Shown here: in pieces, positions 1-12,599 of the stretch
Layout of the letters: each line of letters begins with the position of its first letter
How positions within the stretch are numbered: the first letter of the stretch is position 1
DNA from: Monomorium pharaonis
Lineage: Eukaryota > Arthropoda > Insecta > Hymenoptera > Formicidae
DNA length: 64,000 nucleotides
Direction of reading: 5' to 3'
NCBI RefSeq assembly: GCF_013373865.1
Contig: NC_050471.1
Span: forward strand, 806,001 to 870,000
The notes under the pieces: model-generated
What the model saw: only the letters and a program-made list of their open reading frames with translations
Told to the model about the DNA's origin: nothing
Database searches by the model: none
Program-made: the position numbers and the translations under genes

Positions 1-490
1 TAAGATTCCATTGTGCAGCCGAGTTTTGTGTGTGCCTTGCAATTTTCTGGTTAACCTGGCCGACTCTCGGCACGCCCGCCTTCCTCGCGCCGCATCACGC
101 GCTCTCTGCACGGAGGAGAGGGTGAAAGAGGGGGAGGGGGAAAGGGCGCTGCGCGTCGTTCTGACGAAGATCGATGGCGCACGACCGACGACGCCCCCTT
201 CGATTTATCGTTTGCGACACGCGCTGGTTTTCCGTGATAATTCGTTGCGGCCGCGCGGGATGTTCGGCCGCGCGGATAGTGTCGTTGATCTTGCGAGACA
301 AAAGCGCAAGGGGGATGGAAGGGAAAGGGGCAGGGGGAGAGAGAGCGCATCGGCCGCCCCTGTTATTCATAGAAGTCGCGACTCGATTTATGCGCCGCCG
401 GCGAGAAAAATTAATTGCGCCGACGAATGTAAAAGCGAAGCGTTTCAATTCGACGGCTATGCCGTCGCGCGCGATGATCGATAGGACGAT
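1..490. other. GC-rich island (window edge), no recognised gene
   Basis: CpG-rich sequence with overlapping open frames on both strands, including purine runs (about 112-148 and 309-345). Frames are Arg/Ala/Ser-rich, as expected by chance. No splice-bounded exon was recognised. It may continue left of the window. Confidence 0.4.
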
Positions 491-2079
491 AGATTTTAAT
501 CGCTTTTCATAAACTGTTGCTAGAAGCGATAATTTAAGTAAGAGTGACAAAATAATAATAGAGGAGAAGATAGTATTATATGGCTATACTATAGCTTTGT
601 TAAAAATCAATATTTTAAATGAAAACATTAACGATCTCATACATACACACACACCGATTGTTCTAGCTTAAAGTTCTATTTATTACTTAAGATTTTATTT
701 ATAAAAATATAATAACCTGCATAATGGGTCGAAGAGAAATAGAGACAATAATATATCTCTAAAAAAAATTTTTTTAATTAATTTTATTCAATGAATACAT
801 AATATTTATTATAAAATTATATATTCAAAATAAGGAAAAAATATTGCAAAATTAGTGCAAATTTTTGTATGTACGTATATATAACTCTTCCGTATACAGA
901 CTACTAAAAAATCTGTAATGTAAACTGTAAGTATAACAAAACTACAATAAATTTTTCTAATAACTATTTCAATGTAAAAACTTCAAAAGAAAAGCCGTAT
1001 TAGATCCATTGAGATGTCAACACGCTTAAAAAGAGCTACATTAGCAAAATTTCATGCTGTCATGCTTTAATTTGGCATAATTTAAAGTGCGTATGTAGCC
1101 AAACGAAATGTTATATAACAAAGAAAATAAATGTATATTCGTGTAACAATACGCTCAAATTTAAAATAAATAAGGGGAAATAATGTGTAATTAAATGTAA
1201 ATATAGTATGTATTTTTTGAAACGTTTTGAAATACTCGAAAGTAAAAGTGCTTTACAACAAATGTCGTGTATTGGCATATTAACGCCACTGCATAATGGG
1301 CTATTAAACAAATGATTTCATAAGTAATTTAGAATTCATCATTTAATAATATATAGATATATTACGAGTGGCCATTGTATCTACAAAGGCCATACTATCT
1401 TCTCCTCTACATTATTACTTTATCAAGACTCTTGCATGTTTCAGAGATATGGAGTGTATATAATAGTGCGTGTTATAAATTTTACATCTTTAAAGATAAA
1501 ATATTTTCTTTGAAGATAAATTATTTTACCATTCGATTACAAACCACCGAAGCACATATTATTATCACGGTTGATTCATTTAGAAAATAAAATTAACCGT
1601 TTATGGGAACGTTTAATTGACAAGAACAAAAAAATTCACTTGTAGTTTATCTGTATGAAGAAGATATGCAATATAATTATTCACACTGTCAGCACGAGTT
1701 TATCAATAGGGATATCATCGATTTGCATAAAACATAATAGTTGTGTTCAATCGTGTTTTATACTCATCAATTTAACAATTTTATATTATAATTCGATTAT
1801 ATTTATGACTGTTCACGATAATGATCGATTGTATTGCAGTTGAAAATAGTTACGCTAGACATTACATTGTGTTGAAGTTAATAATACATCTCTATTTTCT
1901 TATCTTTGGCTTATCTTTGGTAAATTAATTATTGTATGTTAATAACGAACTTGATTATTATTGTTAAGATAAAATATATTTTATTACAATTTACTTGTTT
2001 CAATATTCAGGCTTTAATTACTTATTTAAAAAAATCTGAATTGAAAAATCTACCCTTCCTCATAACATATTCCTGACAA
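491..2079. other. AT-rich noncoding stretch
   Basis: Frequent stops in all frames and short A/T runs. No repeat pair, inverted repeat or exon was recognised. Confidence 0.6.
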
Positions 2080-2336
2080 TGCACAGATTCGTCTTGCACA
2101 AATCTCAACACGAACAAACGGCGACAAAGCGTAGAGGCAAACTTTCGCGGAGTGACTCGGCCGAGTCCCGTTAGTTATTAAACGCGGCCGTTAAGTGCTA
2201 GCTGGCGGTGCAAGCTGTTGACCGTTGAAACGTTAGTTTCAAGATTATAGGACAATTTAGCGCGCGCGGTATGGCGATGTAATTTCGCACGCATCCGACT
2301 GTGACTCATTGCCGGAAGTGCTCGTTGCAGTTGCAT

Positions 2337-2338
<2 letters not shown>
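2080..2338. other. Small GC-rich island with palindrome GACTCGGCCGAGTC
   Basis: A 14-bp perfect palindrome (2153-2166) lies in CpG-containing sequence just before the AG microsatellite. It is a possible regulatory element. No exon seen. Confidence 0.35.

Positions 2339-2397
<59 letters not shown>
2339..2397 (+). repeat. (AG)n microsatellite
   Basis: About 29 uninterrupted AG units follow a GC-rich segment. The reverse frame gives a spurious Ser-Leu repeat. Confidence 0.97.
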
Positions 2398-2399
<2 letters not shown>

Positions 2400-3311
2400 G
2401 AAGAGAAGAGAAATGAAACAAGAGAAAGTCACAAGTCATAACAAGAAAGCAAGATCACTGCACCAGTCGCTAAACAATCACTAGTAAATGTGACCGTTTA
2501 AGAAAAATATTACGATTATAAAATTTCAAAATAATAAGTAGCAAATTAGTTGATACTTTTTAGAGCTAATTTTTATTCAAATATTTTTTACTTGAAACTG
2601 TAATTATATTAAGTTGTTTTTATTTGTTTATTAGTTGATTTAATTTCTTATTTGTTTATTAACTGATGCAATATCTAATTATATATCTGTTAACAGCGTA
2701 TGTAATATTAGGCTGCTCTTTCTTTTGCGGTGCGTGTGTATACCATTCACCTAATGATTGTTTTCTCTGGGCGAAAACTTTCTGACTGAGTTCAACATTA
2801 GCAAACAATTAAATTACGACGACCCAATGGCTGCTATCTGAACTCTTCGTACTACCTGAAACCTCACTTCGTTTCGGTCTGACCACCAATAGTGGCTTAT
2901 CTACTTGACCGTTTACACATACTCTGCTTTATCTACTGAAATAATCTTACAAAAGTAAATTAATTTTTCTCAACAAAATTACTCCCTTAAATAATTATTT
3001 TAATTGTACATTAGTACTTTAATTGTACATAATCTTATAAAAGTATCTACATTTTTTTATGTACAAAACTTTTAATTAATATAAACTCTTAATATTTAAA
3101 TAAGTCTTTATTTGCTGTTAAAACCTGAATATGAAAAAAAACACAATTTACAATTAGCTTTACCAAATATATGTAAAATCAATTAAAATTGATAAAATTC
3201 AAAATAATCATTAATTAATTAATAAAATATTTCGTGAAAATATTTCACAAAATGTCATTATATCTCAAAAATTCTTCTTAGTGGAAGCGGATTCTTATTG
3301 AGACAAAATAG
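2398..3311. other. Mostly AT-rich noncoding stretch
   Basis: A slightly GC-richer patch at about 2700-2940 contains no tRNA fold or exon I could support. The rest is AT-rich with nothing recognised. Confidence 0.5.
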
Positions 3312-3320
3312 ACACACACA

Positions 3321-3358
<38 letters not shown>
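3312..3358 (+). repeat. Compound (AC)n(AG)n microsatellite
   Basis: About 13 AC units pass directly into about 10 AG units. Confidence 0.97.
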
Positions 3359-3762
3359 AAAAGGTCGCTAATTTGGCACACTACTTGTTTTTTAAATTTG
3401 GTCAAACAAAAGTTAAAAATAAAACTTTGAAAACAGAAGTGTGTTTTCATATGTGTGATATAGTAGTTTTTATAATATTGTTTTGTTTTGTAATAATTAA
3501 TGTTTTCGCAACCAAAAATAAATGTTCAAAAAATTGAACCAAAATTCATTTAATAGTAATGACAATTTAGACATGGCTTCATAGTTAACTACAAATAAGG
3601 AAAAGTTAACTATAAAATAAATTGATGAACTAAAATAAAACGAAAAAAGTAGAATTGAACGAAAAAGGTTAAAACTGAAATTTTTTTTCAAAGTAAAACC
3701 AATTTGAGGACCAAAGATAAAAATAAACAATTTATTTGAAATGATGAAATTATATTATAAAA

Positions 3763-3790
3763 AGAACAGATCACACATCTATGATCTGTT
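3763..3790. repeat. Short perfect hairpin
   Basis: GAACAGATCA and TGATCTGTTC form a 10-bp perfect inverted repeat with an 8-base loop. No gene lies next to it and no terminator role applies in a eukaryote. Confidence 0.5.
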
Positions 3791-3797
3791 CTCAGTA

Positions 3798-4020
3798 GCA
3801 AAGAAATATATCGGATAAGGCTCTACGATGATTTTATATTTCATACCACATTATAGGAAAATTACGAAAGAGAAAAATATAAATCATACAGTTTTAGGAA
3901 GCTCCAAACGTATGTTATCTAATATTATCAATAATATACTCACTATTTTTTAAATTATGCAATTTGCAAAAGAAGTCGCGTAAATTTTATTTTTATTTTT
4001 TGTTTTAACAGATTTTATGT
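3798..4020 (+). repeat. Dispersed repeat A, copy 1
   Basis: This stretch aligns in the same orientation with about 55040-55265. The best block is ATCAATAATATACTCACTAT followed by AAA-TATGCAATTTG. Weaker similarity extends left through AGAAAAATATAAA and GGAAGC. The copies are 51 kb apart and diverged. No ORF or terminal inverted repeat is seen. Confidence 0.6.
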
Positions 4021-4095
4021 GGAAAAAAGCCATATGTATGAATTATACGTTTTTATTTTTTTAATTATCTAAGTAGATCAAGTAGATAATTTATA

Positions 4096-4290
4096 CACGG
4101 CAAAAATTTTATGATAAATATAGTAAGTGCAGACTAAGAAAGGAATTATGAAAATTTTTACAGTTTTTCATCAAATTATCTTAGTATTGTATACTACTTA
4201 TGGCATAATTCTTTGAAATTTCTTCTTATAATCCGTGGCTACCTACTATCGTACATAATAATTTTTATATACTATAAAATTTTCTTCGTG
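4096..4290. mobile_element. Candidate MITE with CACGG.. termini
   Basis: The left end is CACGGCAAAAATTTTAT and the right end in reverse complement is CACGAAGAAAATTTTAT, with TA immediately outside both. The arms match for roughly 17-25 bp and then diverge. Size (195 bp), TA flanks and lack of ORF fit a MITE. No second clean copy is visible here, though a weakly similar CACGGAGAGAA end lies at about 31447-31458. Confidence 0.5.
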
Positions 4291-4639
4291 TATTGGTATT
4301 AATAAAGTGTAATGTTTTTCTGAGAAATAAATAGGATACTATAGGAAATCTATGTCGATATTAGCGATTTTTTGTATTATTTTGAATTTAATTTAAAACT
4401 GTGTTTTTCGAGAAGAAAATTTATTCGGAGAGAGCTAAATAAATTTGAAAATTTATATAAAATTGCACACAAGAAATATTAAGCACTAAGATGCAACTTT
4501 AACCATCTGAAAATAAGACTTACTTTTAATTAGTTGTGTATTCACCTATATTGGTTAATGTGCTCTTATTATATGTTTATATCTCAAAAATGTTTGTCTC
4601 ATAAAATTGATATAATCAGTTTTACTCTTTGATATTTTT

Positions 4640-5050
4640 TATATTAAAACTTTCATATCCACATCGGCTACAACATCTTCGTATATTCACGCGTTTCAAA
4701 TCACACGCGTGACCAATGTGCTGAAACACGAATAGACGGTTAGACGAATGAACCATTCGGCGGTGATCTGTGCCGGATTGCGAGAGGAGACCGTACATCC
4801 GCAAATCCCGGCTTTCTTTCTATCTCGGGCGGTCCCGTAAATCGGTCGTAACCGTCCAGCTTTTAAAACACGTCCGGTCCGAGTAATTAGTGGCTCGATC
4901 GGTCACCAATTTGTGGATAGAGCTGCCACAGGCTGCACTCGCACCTTGCAATACGTATCTCCAGTCTGACATGTAGCTGCCTGCGTATGTTCGTGCATGA
5001 GCGGAACGCAGATACAATGCATGTATATGTGCAAGTGAGAAAGCAACCTT
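4640..5050. other. GC-rich island, possible conserved noncoding element
   Basis: CpG-containing, with two short minus-strand frames (60 and 65 codons) that have no recognisable domain. No good acceptor/donor pair. Confidence 0.4.
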
Positions 5051-5084
5051 TATCGATCGATAGTGAAGAGATTGCGAATTGCGA

Positions 5085-5086
<2 letters not shown>

Positions 5087-5118
<32 letters not shown>
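5087..5118 (+). repeat. (GT)n microsatellite
   Basis: There are 16 GT units, at the right edge of a GC-rich island. Confidence 0.97.
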
Positions 5119-5119
<1 letters not shown>

Positions 5120-5403
5120 GATGAACGCGTAGAGATAGTCGATTCGAAAATTAGTAAATTTTTAAGTAAATATTTGTTTAAATTTACATAATTATTAATT
5201 TAAATATTTTCTAAATTATGAAAATAATAAATAAGTTATTTATAAGAGAAATACATATTTTTTAAAATAATTTATTACATTTGAGAAAACATACTTGAGT
5301 GGAATTAATATATCCGAGACAAGCAAAAACTTTTTTTCATTTGTAGTACAGCGTTTTGTTTACAGTTTACAGAGTAAACTTTATACCATAAATATGCAAT
5401 ATA

Positions 5404-5803
5404 CAGGGTGTCCCTGACCATGTGAATCAATGCTCATAAAGAGATAGAAGGAATCGAGATTAACATAAAAGTCTAATATTGTCTTGGGTTAGGTCTTAGA
5501 TTAGGTCCACCAATAATCGAGATATTAATTTTTCAAATTATGCGAATGAGAGCGCGCCGAGGAAAGGACTCGAACCGTTTGAGCCATAGCACGGAAGAAA
5601 GAATTTATCGCGAATGTACGATAAGCTTTCATTAATTTACTATTTACAATTACGGTAGAAATTAATTAGATTATTTGCAGATTCCATATGTTAATGTCAC
5701 GATTATTGATGGACCTAATCGAAAACAATATTGGACTTTTATGTTTATTTCGATCCCTTCTATTTCTTTATGAGCATTGACTCACATGTTCAGGGATATG
5801 TTT
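5404..5803. mobile_element. Foldback element with CAGGGTGTCCC-type ends
   Basis: The left arm (5404 to about 5525) and the right arm (about 5690-5803) are reverse complements at roughly 80-85%. They share CATGTGAATCAATGCTCATAA, AGAAGGAATCGA and ACATAAAAGTC blocks, and the CACCAATAATCG motif. The centre carries a GC-rich insert (about 5545-5590). A deleted relative lies at 37548-37655. No ORF is present, so this is a non-autonomous inverted-repeat element of unassigned superfamily. Confidence 0.7.
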
Positions 5804-5955
5804 CAATCACAGAAATGAAGTAGCACATTTGCAAGAGGCTCATGATGTAGAAGTCTCAGATTACTATTGGAGTGTGTTTTTCCAAAATAATATTTATAAG
5901 ATTAAATTAATTTAAATATCTAATTTTAAGTAAAATTATTATACACTTTTGTACA

Positions 5956-5958
<3 letters not shown>

Positions 5959-5990
<32 letters not shown>
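5959..5990 (+). repeat. (TC)n microsatellite
   Basis: About 15 TC units in AT-rich sequence. Confidence 0.95.
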
Positions 5991-5993
<3 letters not shown>

Positions 5994-6639
5994 AATCTTT
6001 AATAATGATTCTAAAACATTAAATATAGATGTGTTTTCCTACTTTGATATTTAAAATTAATATTTAATAAGAGCTATAATATGTTTAATATTTATTTACT
6101 ATATTATCAAAAAGACTTTACAAATTATGAATAATAAGTTAAAGAAAATGTATTTTTTAAAATTAAAGTATTATTAGAAAAAAATCATTAATTTATAAAA
6201 AAAAATTTCTTATTTCAACCAACTATGACTGTATTGCATAAAATTGCTTTTATAATTAGTGAATAATTCACTTTAAAAAATTATATTCGTCAAATAAACA
6301 AATACAATTCCTTATTCTAAAAAATGTGTTTACAATTATAAAATATATGACTTACTAAAATTAAGGAAAATTTCTTTACTTTCAGTATCTTTTTTTTAAT
6401 ATAACATAAAATAATAAAGATAAAAATTTTTTTAGATAAATAAGAGTTTTGGAGAACATAAGGAACATCTAATACTATTGATCGAAGCTGTATTTTAAAA
6501 TATATTATACATTAAAAATGGCATCGCTCTCCATCGTAGATTTAAAAATGGTTTTTCGACAACCGTGTCAAAATTGTCTAACATTTTATTCTCAAACTGA
6601 AGAGAATTAACTGGAGAGAATTTTTATGATTTTTATTTC
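5991..6639. other. AT-rich noncoding stretch
   Basis: A/T runs, no repeats or exons recognised. Confidence 0.6.
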
Positions 6640-7060
6640 GCGGAACAATCGTTCTTGCCTCGACGACATTGTATAGCAGAATTGCTTTAATACGCAATCT
6701 GTGAATTTCAAACCGCTTCAACCGCTACATGATATTAATTAAGTAAATAATTAAATTCGGATGAAACAATTAATTTGCGTATTTAATATAGATTATCGCG
6801 ACACACGGTATGTCTAAATGAAAAGCGTCGACCGTCGCCCATCCGGCTTTCCTGAAAATGCAATTACAATTCGCCGATTAGCGAGACGGAAAAATATGTA
6901 ATTCCTGACAATTGCCATACAGCGTCGGCACACGCCTATATCAAATATGAAAATTAATTAATACGCTCGAATTCAATAGTTTATTCGATTCGCGTTACGT
7001 ACTGATGAAACCCCGCGCCAATCTCCGCCCGCCACGCCACGCCATACCACTTGCGCTAAA
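6640..7060. other. GC-enriched segment, possible regulatory element
   Basis: Patches such as CGTCGACCGTCGCCCATCCG and CCGCCCGCCACGCCACGCC alternate with ATTA/TAAT core motifs (homeodomain-like). No exon seen. Confidence 0.35.
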
Positions 7061-7768
7061 AGCAATTACAAAACCAATAACAATACATACGCCCGTGGAA
7101 AATATTTAAACATATGAGTTCACCATTTTGACTGTATTTGTCCGTAATCAAAATGTTAGATGAGTTTAAACATTAGTTAAAGGCACTTTTAACATCCATT
7201 CGTATATGTTATTAACTTTTAATTATCGAAAAATATGATTCAGTTTACCGTTCTTCTAACATACTCATAATTGTCTGCATAATTATCTTTTTCTGCGTGT
7301 TATTACAAATATACTGATAATAAAAGAGATAATGTGCTTCTTTTAATGTAAATTATAACGCTATTTGCTTTTTAAGATCAAATTAATCTCATCATAATCA
7401 AGTTATCTGAATTTAATTATAGCAGAGTTATGTATTATGTAAAATAAATAATAAATTTATCTCCCCCCCTCTCTCTCTAAAGTATAAGATTAATTGGATT
7501 TAATAAGAGACAATTATTGTTTGAATTTTTATTGCTCACATGTGTAATTTAATAAATATAAAATAATCGTAAAGTGATTTTGTCTAGTGGTTTAGATTCT
7601 TCCCAATTAGCACGACCCAATTCGACGTAAAGCCGATTTGAATTATCATCTTGTTATGATCTCGAGAACATTTCGAATAGGGTAGACAACAAATAGATAC
7701 ACATATATATCATAGGATGTATATAGGCGTACAAGTGCAAATACATATATACTCTCTCACGTATAAAC
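7061..7768. other. AT-rich noncoding stretch
   Basis: No gene or repeat pair recognised. It ends at a TC microsatellite. Confidence 0.55.
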
Positions 7769-7788
7769 TCTCTCTCTCTCTCTCTCTA
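7769..7788 (+). repeat. (TC)n microsatellite
   Basis: About 9 TC units, close to the left edge of the 7790-8060 GC-rich island. Confidence 0.9.
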
Positions 7789-7789
7789 T

Positions 7790-8060
7790 GTATACTGTCT
7801 TCGAGTGATTGCATCAGAGATGGAAGGATTGAGAGGGCGCGGCTATGAAAGGGGTAAGGCCGCCTTCACAGAAATTGCCGTATTCAAGGGAATCAATCGT
7901 GTTAAGTGCTCATACAACCGGTCCAGCTAATTTCTCGCGATTTCGTATCCTGAGACGACACTTAACCGTGCACGATACGGAAACCCTGTAGCGGTAATCT
8001 CGGTTTTCTCATCCCTCCATGGTACTAACAAGATCGCATTTCTATCATGAACGATTGCAT
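7790..8060. other. Small GC-rich island
   Basis: Contains a weak micro-exon-like arrangement (GCATCAG / GGGGTAAGG, 7818-7853), judged unconvincing. Otherwise nothing recognised. Confidence 0.35.
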
Positions 8061-8690
8061 GCAATTATAGTTCTGGTAAAGACATACTTCATTCTAGATT
8101 TAGTAGAACATGCCACTTTAAATCCTGGTCATTTCAAGATGGTTCCCTATTACCTATAAAATATTAAAATTCAGACGTAAAAACATACATCAAAAACATC
8201 TATATAATTATATATATAAGATACCTCAGAAGTAATGATACAAGCGGAAAGTGATACAACGTAAAAAGTGAATTAAAAACGTGAAAACTTTTTGTACACA
8301 TAAAAGTACATACTGTAAATTACTTGAATTAGGTAAATGTTACTTGGCTCAGGTATTTCATATCACAAAATCTATCATAAGCTCATCATAAACATTAAAT
8401 TCTTTCAAAATATGTTGTAAATTCTAATTTAAAATGCTTTACTCAAGAATATTAAAAAATAGTTCTGTTTCCACTTCTTACATGGTTTATCTTTTCTCTT
8501 TTTTCCTCCAATATGCAAAAAAGATAGATGAACTGCAAGAAGTTCAGTTCCTAGAGTAAAGAAAAAAGATAAATAACTTTAAATAAAACAAAAACTAAAT
8601 TTGTTTGTCATTCTGACATTTTTCTCGGTAAAATTTAATAATGTTCTTCGAAAAAGAGTATAAATTTTTTTAGTACATAATAAGTTTTTT

Positions 8691-8744
8691 AATACTCAAT
8701 TCGATTTGACGATACGAATTGAGTATTTTCTAATACTCAATTCG
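8691..8744. repeat. Perfect 13-bp hairpin plus third copy of its arm
   Basis: AATACTCAATTCG (8691-8703) pairs perfectly with CGAATTGAGTATT (8715-8727) across an 11-base loop, and AATACTCAATTCG occurs again at 8732-8744. It is AT-rich intergenic sequence, possibly the remains of a small foldback element. Confidence 0.6.
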
Positions 8745-9715
8745 ATTTTTAGGTAAAATTTTTTTTCAGGATTTATATTAGAACATTAGATCAAAAACTG
8801 CTAAAATTATCGTTATTTGCTTTTTTCATAACTTTATCTTATTGTCTATAAAAATTTTACAAATTCATTATTAAGAAAATTCAAAAAAAAATTTTTTTTA
8901 TCCTTTATATCAAATTTAGCATACTTTTGGAGAAGGGAGAGGTATACAGTTTTTTAACGTTCTCTAATTTTTCAAATATTTTTGTTTAACCAAAAAATAT
9001 TTGTTCAAAAATTTGCAATTTTCTTAAAAATTTGTCGCCGTCATATACTTCATCATTAATTGACTCACTGCACTTGACTCGAAAAATATGCTATTAGATG
9101 AGATCAATATACAGTGCCTTTAATGTGCATCAAACGAACTAGTGCAGTTAAATTTGTTATAAAATTTATAATAAATGTATTCTTATAAATTTAATACAAA
9201 GAACACAATTATGTCTGGGATAAAACAAGCAACTTCCAACAATTTTTAGGATAAAAAAATAAAATTCTTAAAAAGTAAATACATCTTGTCGTATTAAGTA
9301 TATTTGATATTTGTTTATAATCACAATGTGTGGAGCACGCGTAATTGATAAATATTAAGTTATTTTTTTGAAAAACAAAGCTTTCTGTAAGAAAGTGTTA
9401 TTTGAAATTATTAATTAATATCTATCTTTAGTATACTTATTTTTCTCCTGCTAATATTACTAGTTCTAAAATACTGTGTATAACAAAAGTAATACAGGAC
9501 ATACGTGTCAGCGTTACTTTATTTAGATGTGTTCTGAATCTGTTATCATCTTCGACATAGTATGATTCTATTATACATAATAAAATATACTATATACTTT
9601 CAATAAAGTGAGGGTAGTTTTCATAATGGAATTTGACAATGACGTTCAAAATGTAATTGTAACATTAAAATAATTGTTCGATTCAACAATACAATTGATA
9701 AAACGAAAAATAAAG

Positions 9716-9895
9716 ATATGGCAATAGAATTTTCGATATTTAAGGTTGATCAATACGAAATTGAAATATAAGGGTCAGATTTAAAATAGAAAACATTTCT
9801 GAAACCAAAAAAACATTTTTCAGTTATTTATGTAAGTACAGTAAAGATTAAAAGAGGTAGCACTTAGATTAAATTGATTACACACATATGTATTG
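9716..9895 (+). repeat. Dispersed repeat B, copy 1
   Basis: This stretch aligns in the same orientation with 17881-18060. Shared blocks include AAGGGTCAGATTTAAAA, AAACATTT, TTATTTAT-TAAGTA and AGTAAAGATT, followed by AGCACTTAG/AACACTTAG and GATTACA. Identity looks to be about 75-80%, with small gaps. The copies end in TA-rich sequence. It is probably an old, unclassified interspersed repeat. Confidence 0.6.
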
Positions 9896-10679
9896 TGACG
9901 AACAACAGCCCGCGGTTGTCACGTCACAACTTTCAGATACATATATATTTTCTCTTTTCTTTAAATATTTTTTTTAAAATGAAAAATAAAAAATATGTTT
10001 AATTAAGCATTTATTGACATATTTATGGAAAAAATTACACATACAACTATTTATTAAACATAAAACTGTTTATTTATTACAAGGCGTTATCTTAACTTTT
10101 ATTTGTCAAAAAACTCTTTCAACTAACTAAAGAAAGACGAGAAAAATACTAATAAAAAAATTAACACTAAATAAAGAAACAGAATCTTAATTTTTATATG
10201 ATGAGATATATTGTGTTTCCAGTAATGTCTCTAGTATAATGGTTTCACCATAGTTTTCTTACTTTAATTATAAACAAGATTTAAACGTTTTACTAAAAAT
10301 GTAAAGTAAATGTAATATTATAAAGTACAAATAATGAGCTATAATATAAATTGCGGATGTTTATAATTGTTAAGTGATTGTTATACAAAGCAAAAACTTA
10401 TTTCTGAAATTTCAGATTTAGAAAGGCACAATTTGAATAAAGTGTAATTACGACTTTCTGAGCAATATATTAACATTATCTATAAAATTCGTATAATTAT
10501 TTGAAAATGAGGGAGCCAAATTGGGTACAGATACCTTATTTAGCAAAACAGGATTAGGCTTCTAAGGAATTTCAATATCTGTGTTTCATATATCTATCAA
10601 CTGAAAGATAGTATATGTTAATAATATCCAAACTACACACAAAATGTAAAATGACGAATAGATAGATTCGCTATTACGA

Positions 10680-11290
10680 AACTGTAACGTTTTTTGTTAG
10701 TTCGATATCTGATGATACGATTTGATTTTCGCTAAAGTCAGATATCGTGATAAAGCCGCTTTCGTGTCGGCGGCAAGAATCTCGGCAGCTAATGGAAATC
10801 CAGAAACGGCTTTCATAGTGATCGCACCGCGAATATACCATTTTGCTGTACACGTATCCGTCGAAAATTACCCGGAGATTTATAGACAAAGGTGCGCGCG
10901 TACCGGAGAGAGGCTTTTCTAATAATACACTAACTAAAATTGCAGCCGTCCGGTTAACCTACTTGCCGAGTATTTCCGATGCGCCCGCTCATATACTTCG
11001 CCTGTAATGAATCGTTACGTAGCTTTCTGTTACCGATCGCATCCGTCGATTCGAGGACGCGAATAGCAGCCTAGTCTCGAGACCTATGCCCCATATAACC
11101 CGATGTACCTATTTGCGAGTCCACCTGATAGATTACGCGAACAGCCATTGTAGGAATTTCTGATAATAACGAGCGATTTATGGGCAATTCCCCTCGCGAA
11201 ATACAAGTGCTTCGACACGACATTTATCGTTTATCGCCTGTATCGAAAGACGTTCTCCTCTCGACGATAATCACAAATAAAGCTTATATC
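10680..11290. other. GC-rich island, possible conserved noncoding element or exon
   Basis: A branch-point-like CTAAC followed by AAAATTGCAG (about 10930-10944) precedes CpG-rich sequence open for about 38 codons in one frame, but there is no donor. A regulatory element is more likely. Confidence 0.35.
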
Positions 11291-11309
11291 AACAAATATA
11301 TATATTTAT

Positions 11310-11336
11310 ACACACACACACACACACACACACACA
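11310..11336 (+). repeat. (AC)n microsatellite
   Basis: About 13 AC units after a TATATA tract. Confidence 0.95.
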
Positions 11337-11633
11337 ATGTTTTCTTGAAAAAAATGTAAAAATACTTTGGTTCAAGAACATTTTATAGTTAAAATAGCGC
11401 CAAATATAAATATTCTTTGATTAAGAATAAATTATTCTTAAACAAAAAATTCTTTAAATTGAAATCAAAATTTACCTATATTTTTATTAAGTATTTTCTC
11501 TTAAATGTCGATAGTTATACATACTTCAAGCTTTAGTAAAGTAATATACCAAACGCTATTAAAAAATAATAGAAATAAAAGTATGTTTTTTGTATTTTAA
11601 AAAATTATGGTCATCTTACTCAAGTTCACCTTA

Positions 11634-11795
11634 CCCAGATAGCACAGAGATTCAAAAAGAATTCAATTTTATGTCACCAATTATGAATTCTTTTTGAGAT
11701 GAAAAAATAATTATTTTTATAAAAAAATATTCAAAAAAAATTAATAATTGGTAACATATAATTGAGTTCGTTTTGAACTCTCTATGCTATCTGGG
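11634..11795. mobile_element. MITE with 50-bp inverted termini CCCAGATAGCA
   Basis: The left arm begins CCCAGATAGCACAGAGATTC and the right arm in reverse complement begins CCCAGATAGCATAGAGAGTT. The match continues for about 50 bp through ACTCAATT and TACCAATTA-type sequence. TA lies immediately outside both ends, as expected for a Tc1/mariner-type target duplication. The element is about 162 bp with an AT-rich centre and no ORF. Confidence 0.8.
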
Positions 11796-11799
11796 TATA

Positions 11800-12599
11800 C
11801 TCCAGACAAACCTATTTATTATTCATGTAAGTGAACATTTCTAGTCGAGGATAGCATTCTATGCTCATATCAAGGCAAATAGCGTTCGAGAAAAAATTTA
11901 CTTTCAGCAAAGATTCATTTTTGTGTGCGTATATCTAATGCAAAATAAGTCTCTAAATTAATTCTTGCCGCATGAAATATTTTCATTCCAATTTCTAGTT
12001 GACCTTTGTCTAACGACAATTTGTTTGTTAATTTATCATGAAATTAAGTAACAGCCGTTGAAATTACGTAAACGCTTTGATTTACATAAACGAATTTAAT
12101 CGCACGCTGCATTTAACCGTTGAGTTGGAAAAATAATTTCTATAGCACGCACTACAAAGAGCAGTTATTAATTTGTTATTTGATTTGACAAAGTTTGAAA
12201 CATTGCGTATCATTGTCGTGCTATAAAACCATTATTATTATCTCGCATAAATTAGGGAACGTAATGCAAAACGTAATAATACAAATAAACGTTGCAGAAG
12301 CCAATGACTGATATTAATTGGAGCGATTATTATTTCGCGGTTTGTATGACTTCACAAACCTGATGAGATTGTGATCGGGTTTATTTCACCGTAAAATCGT
12401 TAACCTGATTAATTAAAGTTAATCAATTATTTAAGATTCACTATTGTAAAAGTCATTTCGTTAAAATGCGCGCACGCGCATTGATTAACCGATCATCGCG
12501 GTTAATAGAAATTCGCCACTATCGAATCAAAATGATTAAGAGTGATTAGCAAAAGCTGATAATTCGCGCGGTGCGAAAGTTCATAATGTGGCGTGGTTA
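11800..12599. other. Intermediate-GC noncoding stretch rich in ATTA motifs
   Basis: Many TAATTA/ATTAAC-type cores and CGCG patches (12460-12560). This is the composition expected of developmental enhancers, but nothing specific can be called. Confidence 0.35.

Larger units (their letters stand above)
8061..10679. other. AT-rich desert
   Basis: Apart from the hairpin at 8691 and repeat B at 9716, no feature is supported. Frames are short on both strands. Confidence 0.6.

Noticed and set aside
2178..2432. Frames giving Ser-Leu or Cys-Val repeats over microsatellites (also at 14796, 32004, 45872, 52780)
   Set aside because: Translations of AG, TG and TC arrays, not proteins.
7818..7853. Micro-exon with ATG between GCATCAG and GTAAGG
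   Set aside because: 36 bp only, weak pyrimidine tract, and the CT microsatellite nearby makes acceptor-like sequence likely by chance.
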